Notes under the pieces: model-generated
What the model was told of the DNA's origin: nothing
What the model saw: the letters and a program-made list of their open reading frames with translations, nothing else
Database searches by the model: none
Source of the DNA: Anthoceros angustus
Lineage: Eukaryota > Streptophyta > Anthocerotopsida > Anthocerotales > Anthocerotaceae
Assembly: GCA_010909165.1 (NCBI GenBank)
Contig: MU008223.1
Location: 1-64,000 of the forward strand
DNA: 64,000 nucleotides
Reading direction: 5' to 3'
Shown here: in pieces, positions 11,439 through 21,740 of the stretch
Numbering within the stretch: the first letter of the stretch is position 1
Layout: each line of letters opens with the position of its first letter
Position numbers and translations under genes: made by a program

Positions 11439-11730
11439 CTAATGGATGTAACAACCTGTATTGTCAAAGCAAACTCTACAAGAGTGCTCCTCCGTGAGCT
11501 TCATGATGCATATGAGATTCTTTGTCATGGAGGGTACAAACAACACACCGAGATGGTAAGGATGTAGTGTCGGGAGCCGTATCTTGACTAATCCTGTATA
11601 ATGGATAAACCCGCTCATCACCCAAAAGAACAAACCGGTGATGATCCGAGTAGAGTCAAAAGCTGAAAGCATTCCTATCAGATGTGGTCTGGTTGCCCCG
11701 AGTCGAGGAACCACATGTCATTCTCGATCC
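11439..11730 (-). pseudogene. Copia C protease region
   Basis: The reading RLGATRPHL near 11700 corresponds to the copia protease active site (usually DSGAT, here damaged), and downstream VLFVPSMTKNLICIMKL matches the conserved VPxxxKNL segment. The protease releases gag and pol products from the polyprotein. The aspartate is not in frame in this sequence. Confidence 0.7.
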
Positions 11731-12235
11731 GACGTAAGATAAGCAAACCGCTAAGATGGAGGGTGCTTTGGGTAGACCTTGGATGTGGCTACATTGGATG
11801 CGGAATGGAACTTGCACTTTCCTTCCGGCTCACCAGCCCTTTTCTTCCCTGATCCTTCTCAAAATGACCGGGTATCTTGCACCCGCAAGTGAAGGTATGC
11901 CTTTGAAGGTTAGGGGCCGAGAGGTTGAAGCTCCTCCTCGCCCCGAGCGTCCTCGCCTCGATTGCCTCCGTCCTCTTGAGGCAAACAAAACTCGTTGCCT
12001 TGCATATTAGGCTTCAACTTGTGAAGGCTTGCTGCTCTTCAGAATCAAAGCTCCAAATACCGCTCCAATGTTACATTGGCACTGTGTCCCCGCTGAAGAG
12101 TAGCATTCGAGAGCTAATAAATCGAGAATAAGCGTGCGTTGATGCTAAAAGGAAACATTGAAACTCAAGAAGGTAGTCCCACAATATGCAAGAGTCGCAC
12201 GAGGCGAAACTTATTGATATAAGACTCTGGCCTCA

Positions 12236-12640
12236 TTATCCTTCATACGAATATTGAAAAAATCCCGATGCGCTAAAACAAGGGAAACAACTCTTATCTC
12301 TATAAATGAGTTGGAAGTTGTTCCAAATCGGTGAGGTGTCAAGATCCATGGTGTGCGGCATCATGTTCCCTGTCAAGGGATGCAAAGGATTGACCGCCTC
12401 CGTCCTTCCTTTGCTATGCAAGAATATCAAGCATTTGCATTGTTTGTTTGTCTTTGGTTCCGTCTCCGCCACGATGGACATGAGCTCATGCTCCTCCAAA
12501 ATCGGGTCAATCTCATCGCCCGTGTAATCATTACCATTAAAGCGATCCTTGTCCTTGAACTCAATCCTCAAGGAACTGGAGTGATCGCCATAGCTTCGCA
12601 AGGGTGTTGAAAGGAGGCACGGGTTGTTGATATGTGTCGA
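12236..12640 (-). pseudogene. Copia C gag fragment
   Basis: The word EFKDKDRFNGNDYTG followed by ILEEHELMSIV and ETEP fits the start of copia gag (substrate-like LxGxNYxxW, then a helix and a proline). Gag forms the particle in which reverse transcription occurs. The nucleocapsid part between 11730 and 12236 is not readable in one frame and no zinc knuckle could be confirmed. Confidence 0.65.
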
Positions 12641-12776
12641 CTCCAATTTGCAGCTTGTCCAAGAGAATGTCCAACTCCGGCAGCAGTGGTAGTCTGCAGA
12701 CTGCAAGGGTGCTTATGAAACCAAAGCAGGTTGCCTCAGAGGAGAAGGAACACCGATGGGTTGCCCCAAAAATTTC

Positions 12777-12932
12777 TTAAAAGGTCAAAAGAAGGAGATC
12801 TTGTTGTTCATCGATACCGGTTGTGGTTTCAACAATAGGTGAAGTCGCTTCCTCCGCACAATTCAATCCAAGGTCCAAATCTTCGCCTTCATTTGATTCC
12901 CCGGACCCTGATGATGGCGAATCTGGCTGCAT
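12777..12932 (-). CDS. Small acidic ORF in copia C leader (51 aa)
   Basis: Starts with MQPDSPSSGSGESNEGEDLD and stays open to a stop at 12777. It is acidic and serine-rich and matches no family I know. It lies upstream of gag on the element strand, inside an unusually long leader, and could be an upstream gag segment in another frame. Confidence 0.3.
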   Translation of the reverse strand: MQPDSPSSGSGESNEGEDLDLGLNCAEEATSPIVETTTGIDEQQDLLLLTF

Positions 12933-13108
12933 GTCCAAAATTCAAATGTTAAGGATGGGGCACGCGTGAGCGTCCCGGTGAAAGTAGCCTAGCCAAATGC
13001 ACACGCTTCTCCTCTTCAAATGGAGTAGCCATCAAAAACAATTGTTGAATTCCTGATATGAGACCAGACAAAATATCTCGAGTCCTTGAATCTTGATAGT
13101 GGCTTCCC

Positions 13109-13495
13109 TTAGTTCATCCTCAATTTGTCGTCGTTGGAGGCTACGAGAAAATGAGGAAGGATGTTGAATGTGGCTTCGCTAAAACACGCCTTCCAAAATT
13201 TTGAACATAACTTCGCAGTTTCCTTGACACAACCAGGAAACAAGAAAACCGGCAAGTCCGGGTGACGGGAGGATTCAAAGCGCCTTCTCCTGTGTGAAGC
13301 CGCATGCCTCGGCATCTTCACCAAAAACATTGAAACAATCGTGTTTTCCCATGCCGTCGCCGATGGCGCAAGAGAAAAATAACGAGGCGATGCCCGATTC
13401 AATACAGCAGCGCTACCTGCCCGCGACCGCCATAACAACTGGATAGATCGGGATCGGACCGAAACCTTCAGAATCGAACGGAGCGCCGCAAACAC
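13109..13495 (-). CDS. 128-aa ORF in copia C leader, function unknown
   Basis: Open reading from a Met at 13495, arginine- and serine-rich at its N-terminus (MFAALRSILKVSVRSRSIQL), which superficially resembles an organelle transit peptide. Downstream it is basic and no domain is recognised. It lies between the primer-binding site and gag, where copia elements normally have little sequence, so it may be captured host DNA. No second copy exists in the window to test conservation. Confidence 0.3.
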   Translation of the reverse strand: MFAALRSILKVSVRSRSIQLLWRSRAGSAAVLNRASPRYFSLAPSATAWENTIVSMFLVKMPRHAASHRRRRFESSRHPDLPVFLFPGCVKETAKLCSKFWKACFSEATFNILPHFLVASNDDKLRMN

Positions 13496-14099
13496 ACCGC
13501 CGTCATCGCCATCGTGGTGCGCACGCCTAACGCACGCGGCCTCCCTTCTTCCGTGCCTCCACCTTACATCCCACGATCTCCGAGGGAAAGAAAACGGCGT
13601 GACCGCGCCACGGCGAGCCGCTGTTGCCTCAACGGCTTTGCTGGCCAGCCTGCGCGGTTGTGAACAAGCTCAAAAAATCAAGACGCAGATGGCTGCTGCA
13701 GGTGTCCCGTGCAATCTGGGCGCCCAACGGGTTTGGTTTAACAGCTGTAGCAGAGATTGGCAAGCATCTTCATGACAAGATCATGGCGCCCAGCGCATGG
13801 GGATCAGCTACGCAGATCGGCCACCAAAATCCAGGATGGCTCCTGTAGTGCATGCAACAGAGGCGCGATGGTGGGGGATGAAAATTAGGGCGCGCCATGG
13901 CTTTCTATCCCCTCGTCCGCAAATCGTGTGATGCCTTGATCCTCAACATCCGCGCTGGTGGATTGCCTGCTCATCCTCTCGATCAAAACCTCACCTAAGG
14001 CTATTTCCTACTCACTTCACAAAGTCATAAATTTCGAGCATGATTGCCATGGCTCCTATCACAATCCCGGGGCCGTGTTGGTGAGAGGGATCAATCTCA

Positions 14100-14113
14100 T
14101 GGCTCTGATACCA
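14100..14113 (-). other. Primer-binding site of copia C
   Basis: The plus strand reads TGGCTCTGATACCA, the reverse complement of TGGTATCAGAGCCA, which pairs with the 3' end of initiator tRNA-Met and is the usual plant copia primer site. It lies directly inside the right LTR, fixing the element orientation. Confidence 0.9.
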
Positions 14114-14282
14114 TTTCGCCAGTGGATTGTGGAGAGCACGGAGCGAGAGCGCACGAGGCACGAGGGCAGAAAGGTAGTTATCGTTATTATCAAAGAAAAA
14201 TGAAAAGAGTATATATGAGTATTTCAAAAAGTAGTTATAACTGATTATGAAACTACTAACCTAACTAACATAATTTCCTTTA
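14114..14282 (-). repeat. 5' LTR of copia C
   Basis: About 169 bp, matching the left LTR apart from small differences, including AAGAAAAATGAAAAGAGTA. It would hold the promoter of the element. The high similarity of the two LTRs argues for a fairly recent insertion, although indel errors prevent dating. Confidence 0.8.
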
Positions 14283-15729
14283 AAGAGGATGTAGCAGATG
14301 ATCAATCTGGGGACAAGGATGCATCCGAGGAAGATGAGGATGTTGGACAAGCGGAGCAGGTTTCGAATGTTGAGGGGTAGGAAGAGGTCGAGTTAGAGGA
14401 TGACTCTTGCTCTAACCTCACCGACCTAGAGGCCACGAGGGAGAGGTTGAATCACCTTTGTGGCATATCACCGTGGATCGAGCCCTTTGGCCCCTAAAGA
14501 CATGGGCATGAAGGCTCAAACGCAGAGGTGGTAAGGGAAGGCAACCGACGGTGAGGAGAAAGGGAAGCAAAGAAAGCAACCAATGAGAAATCACCTAAAG
14601 TCAAAGAAGAAGAAGGTGAAATCTCCTACTATTCGACCACCAATGTCAACGGACGAGGATAGGTTGCAGCAAGATGTTGTGCAAAAAGGATCCCTTGAAC
14701 CTTCGCGAGAGTGCTAAGAAGAAGAAGATCCACAAGAATCATCCCTCTTCACCGCTCGAGGAGTGCGGAATATCGACCCAAGATGCCATGATCCAAGAAT
14801 CGACACCTCTGGTCCAGCTTCCTCGAGGAGATTCGCAAGGGGCATGTGGAAGAGGGCGTCTTGCCCATCTTGGTCATGGTGGACCCTCAGCAGTGTCCGA
14901 CCCGGAAAGATTGGGATGAACTGATGTTTGAGAAGGAAGAGTACACTTTTGGCGTGCTTGGCGGCAACCATTGTTTCCAGGCTGTGAGGAGCCTCACCCT
15001 GCAATTCCCAACCTTGCCGCAGTACAAGTATATGGAGGGTCACATGTATGCAGGGCTAACGCAGCAAGAGATGAGGGTGCTGGCAACAGACCACAATGTG
15101 ATAGTGGACAGGAGGAAGAAGATGACGTTCATTGAACAAGTTCGCTATGTGAAAGACGAGCTGGAGATCTTGAAGAGCCAGGGCATCTCAAAGCCGTCTT
15201 TGACCGGAAGTGGATGCAGTTTGGGCTTGTGGAGCATGCTACCGATGCGCGAGTGTGAAGCAAAAAGGTTGACCAAGACATTGATACTCCGCATTGTGCA
15301 AGTGGTCCGGTTTGGTCAATGTGAATGAGATATTCACAAGATGGGAGAAGTTGGAATTGGAGCAAAAGCACCAAGTGTGGGGTGTCTAAACGTCAAAGCC
15401 CGCAAACCGATGCCGGAAGAGCAATCAAGTGCGGATGCAAGCGGGGACAAAAAGACATATGTGGCAAGATGTTTAGGTGCTTCCAGGGAGTTCCAGATGG
15501 GGAAGTAGGGGAGAAAATGTTGTTGAGCGCAACGGAAAAAAGTCATCCAGGGGCACTTGGACTTGAAAGGCATGTATACTAGGTGCAACAGAAAAAGCAT
15601 CTCCACGTAATTCAGACAGCCATGGCCAAGCACCTAAGTTGCGCAACGTTTGCGGAAGTACAACAAAAGTATCTGAAGCACGCCAGAGATGATGATGTCA
15701 CGAAGTTTCAAAGCTGCTTTGAGATTGTG
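14283..15729 (+). pseudogene. ParB-methyltransferase copy 1, linker and ParB-like domain
   Basis: After the copia the gene resumes with an acidic stretch (EEDEDV), a lysine-rich segment and then a ParB-like fold. The main open frame (about 14816-15230) reads SFLEEIRKGHVEEGVLPIL, then GVLGGNHCFQAVRSL (the GGxxRxxA-type ParB nucleotide/DNA-binding box), then LTQQEMRVLATDHN and MTFIEQVRYVKDELE. This matches the order of ParB/Spo0J N-terminal domains, which bind CTP/DNA or act as nucleases. The exon ends with an ideal donor GTAAGT at 15730. This is the clearest ParB reading of the four copies. After about 15240 the frame breaks where other copies continue. Confidence 0.72.
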
Positions 15730-16388
15730 GTAAGTTATTGTTCATGCTTTTGTGCTCCTGAGCCGGTGCCCGGCGCATCGATGCACCCTTTGGTTTTTGT
15801 GCCTTGAGCTTTGGTTGTGGAGTGCGCCGCTAGGTCGTCATTTGAGGGTGCGCCATCAGGCACACCCTCTATTTTGTTCTTCGCTTTGAGTAGAGTTTGC
15901 GGTAGGCCGAGCGACGCACCATCCATTTTATTCTTCATTGTTTTTGGTTCATGGAGGCGCTAGTAGGCGACGCATTCAAAAGAGTGTGCACCGCCTACCG
16001 TGCCCTACCCTCCATTTTCTTTTTATTTGTTTTTGGTTGTTAGAGGCGCCGGTAGGCGCGATCAGTGTGCCGGCCGCTATTACACCCATTTTGTTCTTTC
16101 TTTGCTTTGATTTGAGTGCGCCTATCGCGCACCCTCTATATATTTCTTTCTTTGCTTTGATTTTGAGCAGGGCCTACCACCCTCTTTTTGTGCTCACGGT
16201 TTGGTTTTGACAAGAGTACAACGACTGGTGTGGGTTTGCTGGACTATTGGCGCACCCTTCTTTTTCTTTTGTCGTTTGCATTGGTTTGCGCCCATAGGCC
16301 AGCGACCCATAGTAGAGCGCGCCATTAACCGCACACCCTCCATTTGTGTCGTGTTTCGCTTTGGTTTTAGGGTGCTCTTGTTTGCTTT
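15730..16388 (+). repeat. Second intron of copy 1, minisatellite-rich
   Basis: Starts GTAAGT and runs through repeated T-rich stretches (TTTTGTTCTTTCTTTGCTTTG-like) alternating with GGTAGGCG and GCGCACC words. The end is probably at CTTACGCGTGG, which becomes a normal pyrimidine-tract acceptor (TTTTCTTACGCAG) if CG there is a shortened CAG. The same intron occurs at 52664-53318 and, partly, 54795-55289. Confidence 0.6.
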
Positions 16389-17663
16389 TCTTACGCGTGG
16401 AGGTTAAACAATGGTTTCATGGCTGCCTCTATTCGAAACCATCGGATGTGAATGTGTTGAAGAACCTTCCCAATATTTTCGATCGGATCTTGGCTGCAAA
16501 GCTCGGAAGAAGATGGAAGTGGAGGCTCGGTTGGCGTGAAAGCTCAATAGACAATGAGCTGGAGTTCATTGTCCTGGTTCGCGAAAAAATGAGCTATCGA
16601 TTTTCAGCCCATGGAGGAGTTGCTTGGTTTTGGGCGGAAGAGGAACTACACCCTTCTCGATCATGGACCGCCAAGGGACATGGCTTGGGTTCAAATGATG
16701 CTGTGTTACCTTCGGAGGTTCTTTTGGCAATACTTAATCACTTCATGGAGATCACAACTGCAGAGACATTTCGGGTGGTCGTCCTTCATGGTGCAGATCA
16801 GATGGTGGATGTCCGCGAAGCAATGCGCCGGGGTTGCAAGTCCGGCAAGATGTTGACATTTGTCTGGGAGAAGACTAATGTTAGGGAAGACAATCAGGTG
16901 TACAACAACTCGGATTATATTACTGTGGGTTCAGGTTTGAAGGTGTTCGAACTTTCAATCTCTGTTGCCCTTTGGCATCACATTGGGGTACCAAGGCATG
17001 GGTTCCGTGATCAAGTGCGACGCAGTTGTGAAGAAGCTGGTGTACTCAGCAATGGATAGGAGAGTGGTTTCTCCGTATCAGAAGCCGCTGGAGCTGATGT
17101 CCACACTCATCCAAACCTTCTCCATAGGAGGAGACTGGGTTATTGACGGGTTTGCGGGGAGTGGCTCGACGGCTTTGGCTGCCCTGCTGAATGGGAGAAA
17201 TGTGATAGCGGTGGATTCGGACCATCAGTTGTGCAATGTTCATCACCCAGATAGTCGGCTATCATGCTTTCCCAAACGTCAATGAAGAACTAAATATGCT
17301 GCTTTAAGCGTGGGAAAGGATCTTTTGGCCAAAGGAGATGTCCGGGATGAACCTTATTCCTTGTGGGGTGTCATTGAACATGGTTTCTAAACGCCCCCTA
17401 CCATAGTCTGCTAGTGTTGGAGGCAGGTCAAATCACTCGAATAGGGCTTCGGATGTGCAAGGTGACAAGGATGGCGAGGAAGATGAAGCGAGGCTCTCCC
17501 AGGGTGGCACCAATGATCGACTTGGGTGCTGATTTGGACGACTTGGGAATGACAAGGTGGTCGTTCAAAACACAGGACCAAAACATGGAGGATGCTTCGA
17601 TGCGGATGGGGAGAACCCTTCTTTGTCTGGACATACCCACAAATCAAGTATTGCGGGCTTTAG
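16389..17663 (+). pseudogene. ParB-methyltransferase copy 1, DNA N6/N4-methyltransferase domain
   Basis: Transfers methyl from SAM to the amino group of adenine or cytosine in DNA. Order of motifs is the beta class: the catalytic motif first, SAM site last. Near 16660 is the presumed motif IV region (IMD-LPRD by comparison with the other copies), then EVLLAILNHFMEI, VVVLHGADQMVDVREAM, MLTFVWEKTNV and NNSDYITVG. The C-terminal end (16965-17285) has VSPYQKPLELMSTLIQTFS, then VIDGFAGSGSTALAALL and GRNVIAVDSD, an unmistakable SAM-binding motif I of PF01555-type enzymes. An acidic tail ends with a stop at 17661. Two frame changes separate the parts; they fall near CAG/CTG sites. Confidence 0.85.
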
Positions 17664-18879
17664 GGTTATCCTAGTTATAAATGAGCAGACCACATTGGTT
17701 ACCTCTAACTAGGCCTAAGCTATTAATGTAGTTACACAACCCTTCGTAATTGTTTAAATGCCCACCTATGATCCAGAAAATTAATTCATTATTAACATAG
17801 CTTCTGTTTGATGCAAGACACTTCCGCATGGCACCTCTAACTTGGTATCGAGCAATGATCCGCCGGACTTGCTTGCTATCTCTTTCTTGCGCTTCTAGTA
17901 TAGGGAAATAGGAGATAGCATATCATATTAAATTTGTGATGTTCTTTAGAGTATTATGGACCCTTATGGTCTATGGTTTACGTCTTAGGAATATAAAGAT
18001 GCAAATGATATGCATAAGTTCAAGTAAGCAAATTTACAAGATAAGGTTTTCTTCAATAGAGTATTCTTTTAGGTAGATTCGGATGCTAGTCTAATTAGAA
18101 TTTCTAATCAACAAGAAACGTATCTCTCTAGATCTAAAATTCTTCAAGAGCATGTTGAGGCACATTCCCCATCCACGCCCGATCCGTCTCGACGCTTAAT
18201 CGTGGAGTTCCCTTAGAAACCGTGGAACTACCATGCTACTCTTGTAGCTTACATAAACATAGGCTACAAATACACAAGACGGAAAACAACTCTATTTTCG
18301 TGATTTCAGGGGTTGCTGAATATGGGTTTAAGAACCCACCTTTGGGACCTTTGCCCGTATCGCTTCTCCCAATTTGCGACCTTCGCCGCCTTGCTACCAA
18401 CGAGATTTCAGTCAATTCACAGCCGAACGGATGGCCAGAAATTGACGCTCAAACATAGGATCCTAGCGAAGATTTGATGACCTATAGTGCTCCAGAGGGT
18501 GTACGCATCCTTGCACCAATCCGCAGTCTTCTACCACTTTCTTTGGCAGGGCTCAAGCACCCAGAGAAATCCAGTTGCTTTCTAATCTGGCTGTCAAGAA
18601 TTTGTTGGCTCGCTTTCGGCATCAAGGCTGGTTGGCAGCCCATAGAGCAGCACAATCACCGGATGGCTCTCATTGCATTCCTTACCCTACTGCCCAACTG
18701 TGTTTCCCACATGAGTGGCGCAACCGATACTAGCTTGCGATTTCTCTCGCTTGTTCATTTGGAGGATCCAACCGCCCAATGGGATCTCCTCCTTACTCGA
18801 GACAGAGGAGGACACCTTCTGGGATGCCCATCCAAGCCTCTGGTGGTTGGAGGACCTTCTTATACAGGAGCATCTAGTT
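17664..18879 (+). other. 3' flank of the gene, with an unclassified conserved reading
   Basis: A/T-rich sequence to about 18180, then a region shared with 57000-57722. The frame at 18474-18926 is open for 150 codons. Words such as AFLTLLPN and CVSHMSGAT persist in block 2, where the frame shifts. Another frame in block 2 reads LLARFRHQGWLAAIEQHNHR. No family is recognised. It could be a terminal exon, a separate gene or non-coding. Confidence 0.35.
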
Positions 18880-19063
18880 TGAGGTGCTTTGCGGAAGCGT
18901 TTGATCAAAGTTTAGTGCTTTACTAACTGATACAATGATTACAAGAGGTGGGCTTTTATAGCCTGTGTATGAAGAGTTGTACCTCTTCAGTACAAGATAC
19001 CAAAGGGTATGACCACGCTGGGTTAAGCTAAGCTAACCATAACCAACGCAGTCTGTACTTCTA
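18880..19063 (-). repeat. Inverted copia LTR at the right of the gene, block 1
   Basis: Reverse complement of 5030-5201, with TATA box (TATAAAAGCC on the minus strand, 18952-18961) and polypurine tract just beyond. Together with the LTR at 5030-5201 it places the gene between inverted LTRs of one copia family. Confidence 0.75.
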
Positions 19064-19221
19064 ACTCTCCCCTCTCATACTAGTTGGGTTATCTAAATCA
19101 AAGAACTAATAGTCATTTGCCGCTGGAGTATTGTATAAGTACTACGGTCTTCAATTAAACTCAACTCACCGATCGTCACCGGTCACAAGTAAGATTGAAG
19201 CAAGCGGTCTACAATAGTCAT

Positions 19222-19796
19222 CAACTTCAATCGAACGCTCGAGATAAGATGCGCCTCACCAAATGTGTGATCGGTCCAGCTGCAAAAGTCTGATCAACCA
19301 ATCCAAGCCCTTCTCTGGAAGCAGTGTTTGAACTCGGCAAGGTTTTTGTCAAGATATCTATATTGTCGTGCATACTGTACCTTAATAATTCAGCAATCAC
19401 GAATATAATGGTGTTGAATCTCAATATGCTTATGCGCATGAAAGACCGAATTAGCGACAAGAGCAATGGCTGACATATTGTCACAGCACTATTGGCCCTT
19501 CTTGCTTCATATCCAAATCTTCACATAGCTTTCTTTCCCATTCAGCCTCTTTCGTGGCTTGTGAGTGCTTTGTACTCGATTACATTGATGAAAGTGCAGC
19601 TTGTTTTCTACAAGACCAATTAACAAGAGTGGAGCCAAGAAAGCAATATCTGAGATACTTTTGGTGTCGTCAAGCCCAATCTACATTGACAAAGCATGTC
19701 AAGAGTGATGCTTCTTTGCACTAGGCTTGTAGCAGAGGCCATAATTTGAGTACCCTTGAGGTACCGCATGATGCACTTGAGAGCAACCCGGTGATC
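19222..19796 (-). pseudogene. Copia 3' fragment (RNase H), block 1 unit 1
   Basis: Minus-strand RNase H end of the copia A/B family: compare 58276-58860, which reads VDWASDADTRKSISAYCFL and STESEYKALTEATKEAEWE in one frame. Here the same residues are scattered over frames. The fragment stops abruptly at the CACTA-like terminus at 19797, so it lacks RT and everything upstream. Confidence 0.75.
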
Positions 19797-20424
19797 CCCT
19801 ACTAGAAAAGGGCAGCCTATGTTACACTTTATGTTAAGATTTGGACCCTTGGATATAATCATGTTGCAATTTTGGGGCCATGTAACACTTTGGGTCTCTT
19901 GTTACACTTTGGCTTGGAAACCAGACCACGGCCGTTGTTGCAATCATGTTGCAATTATGTTAAGATGAAGTGAGAGGTGCTTTTGCACTGTCTCAAGATT
20001 GCAACATGATTGCAACATCTAAAGTGTTACAAGAGAGGTCTCGTAACACTTTTGTAGGCTTGGTACCGAACCTCCTCCCCATCCACCATTGCCCTTTTAC
20101 TTTTGCCCTATGGAATACCACGTTTTACTTGGTAGTTACCATTGGTACGCACGACCACATATAAATACTTGTATCAATACATCCTTCATACTATATGCAT
20201 ATAATCTACGGTGATAAATGTACTATATTATTTTAAGTGCTATCTCAGATTCAATTTCGTATAAAAGAAGTTTGTATATCACGCATTACGACGTGACAAT
20301 CGGTCTGTATATATTCATGATACGATACTTTGTATTTACTATTTGTGAAAATATGGACGGCCCTTTATACTTCTACTTTGTAGCATACCGGCATGCGGTT
20401 TGTCCTTCCCACGTCACCAATAGC
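19797..20424. repeat. CACTA-like terminus with subterminal inverted repeats, block 1 unit 1
   Basis: Starts CCTACTAGAAAAGGGC, close to the CACTACTAGAAAA type terminus of plant CACTA transposons. Inside are TGTTACACTTT and GTTGCAATCATGTTGCAAT facing ATTGCAACATGATTGCAAC and AAAGTGTTACAAGAGA, short words in both orientations as in subterminal regions of that superfamily. No matching right terminus or transposase was found. It interrupts copia RNase H. Confidence 0.45.
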
Positions 20425-21654
20425 CAACTTCAAGTAATCGAACGTTTCGAGATAAGATGCGCCTCACCAAATGTGTGATCGGTCCACTGCAAAAGTCTGA
20501 TCAACCAATCCAAGCCCTTCTCGGAAGCGGTGTTTGAACTCGGCAAGGTTTTTGTCAGTATATCTGCTATATTGTCGTCTGTGGCGTACATACTGTACCT
20601 TAATAATTCCTCAGCAGCGTCACGAATATAATGGTGTTGAATCTCAATATGCTTCGTGCGCGCATGAAAGACCGAATTAGCGACAAGAGCAATGGCTGAC
20701 ATATTGTCACAATTAAGCACTATTGGCCCTTCCTGCTTCATATCCAAATCTTCACATAGCTTTCTTTCCCATTCAGCCTCTTTCGTGGCTTCAGTGAGTG
20801 CTTTGTACTCCGATTCTGTTGATGAAAGTGCAGCTTGTTTTCTACAAGACCAATTAACAAGAGTGGAGCCAGCAAGAAAGCAATATCTGAGATACTTTTC
20901 GGTGTCGTCAAGCCCAATCTACATTGACAAAGCATGTCAAGAGATGCTTCTTTGCACTAGGCTTGTAGCAGAGGCCATAATTTGGAGTACCCTTGAGGTA
21001 CCGCATGATGCACTTGAGAGCAACCCGTGATCCCCTACTAGAAAAGGGCAGCCTATGTTACACTTTATGTTAAGATTTGGACCCTTGGATATAATAATCA
21101 TGTTGCAATTTTGGGGCCATGTAACACTTTTGGGCCTCTTGTTACACTTTGGCTTGGAAACCAGACCACGGCGTTGTTGCAATCATGATGCAATTATGTT
21201 AAGATGAAGTGAGAGGTGCTTTTGCACTATCTCAAGATTGCAACATGATTGCAACATCTAAGTGTTACAAGAGAGGTCTCGTAACACTTTTGTAGGCTTG
21301 GTACCGAACCTCCTCCCCATCCACCATTGCACTTTTACTTTTGCCCTATGGAATACCACGTTTTACTTGGTAGTTACCATTGATAATCGACCACATATAA
21401 ATACTTGTATCAATACATCCTTCATACTATACGCATATCATCTACGGTGATAAATGTACTATATTATTTTAAGTGCTATACGGCCGTATTCAATTTCATA
21501 TAAAAGAAGTTTGTATCACACGACGTGACACTCGGTCACATATTCATGATACGATACTTTGTATTTACTATTTGTGAAAATATCGACGGCCCTTTATACC
21601 CCTACTTTGTAGCATACCGGCATGCGGTTTGTCCTTCCCACGTCACCAATAGCC
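20425..21654 (-). repeat. Tandem second unit: copia RNase H fragment plus CACTA-like terminus
   Basis: A direct repeat of 19222-20424. It contains a longer open RNase H reading at 20430-20747 (NCDNMSAIALVANSVFHART, then IADILTKTLPSSNTASEK) and a second CACTA-like start at 21034. Block 2 has only one unit (58080-59340), so the doubling is specific to block 1. Confidence 0.75.
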
Positions 21655-21740
21655 ATCGCTTCTGCCATGGCACCCACGAAGATCTGTCCCCACCTATCAC
21701 CTTATTGTGACGCATCACGTGAGGTTATGGCCCTACAAGA

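Larger units (their letters stand above)
8299..14282 (-). mobile_element. Nearly full-length Ty1/copia element C inserted in the gene
   Basis: A minus-strand copia of about 5.98 kb has LTRs at both ends, a polypurine tract, a primer-binding site and recognisable gag, protease, integrase and RT/RNase H in copia order. AAGAG flanks it on both sides (8294-8298 and 14283-14287). The uninterrupted host sequence TTGAAGAGGATGTAG is present in block 2 at 49184-49188 and 51242-51246. The insertion therefore came after the segmental duplication, or was inherited by only one copy. Internal frames are broken, so activity now is doubtful unless the breaks are sequence errors. Confidence 0.85.

Noticed and set aside
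16389-17663. Bacterial contamination as the source of the methyltransferase
   Set aside because: The exon is preceded by an intron with a GTAAGT donor, lies among copia elements in both blocks, and one gene copy is interrupted by a plant-type copia.
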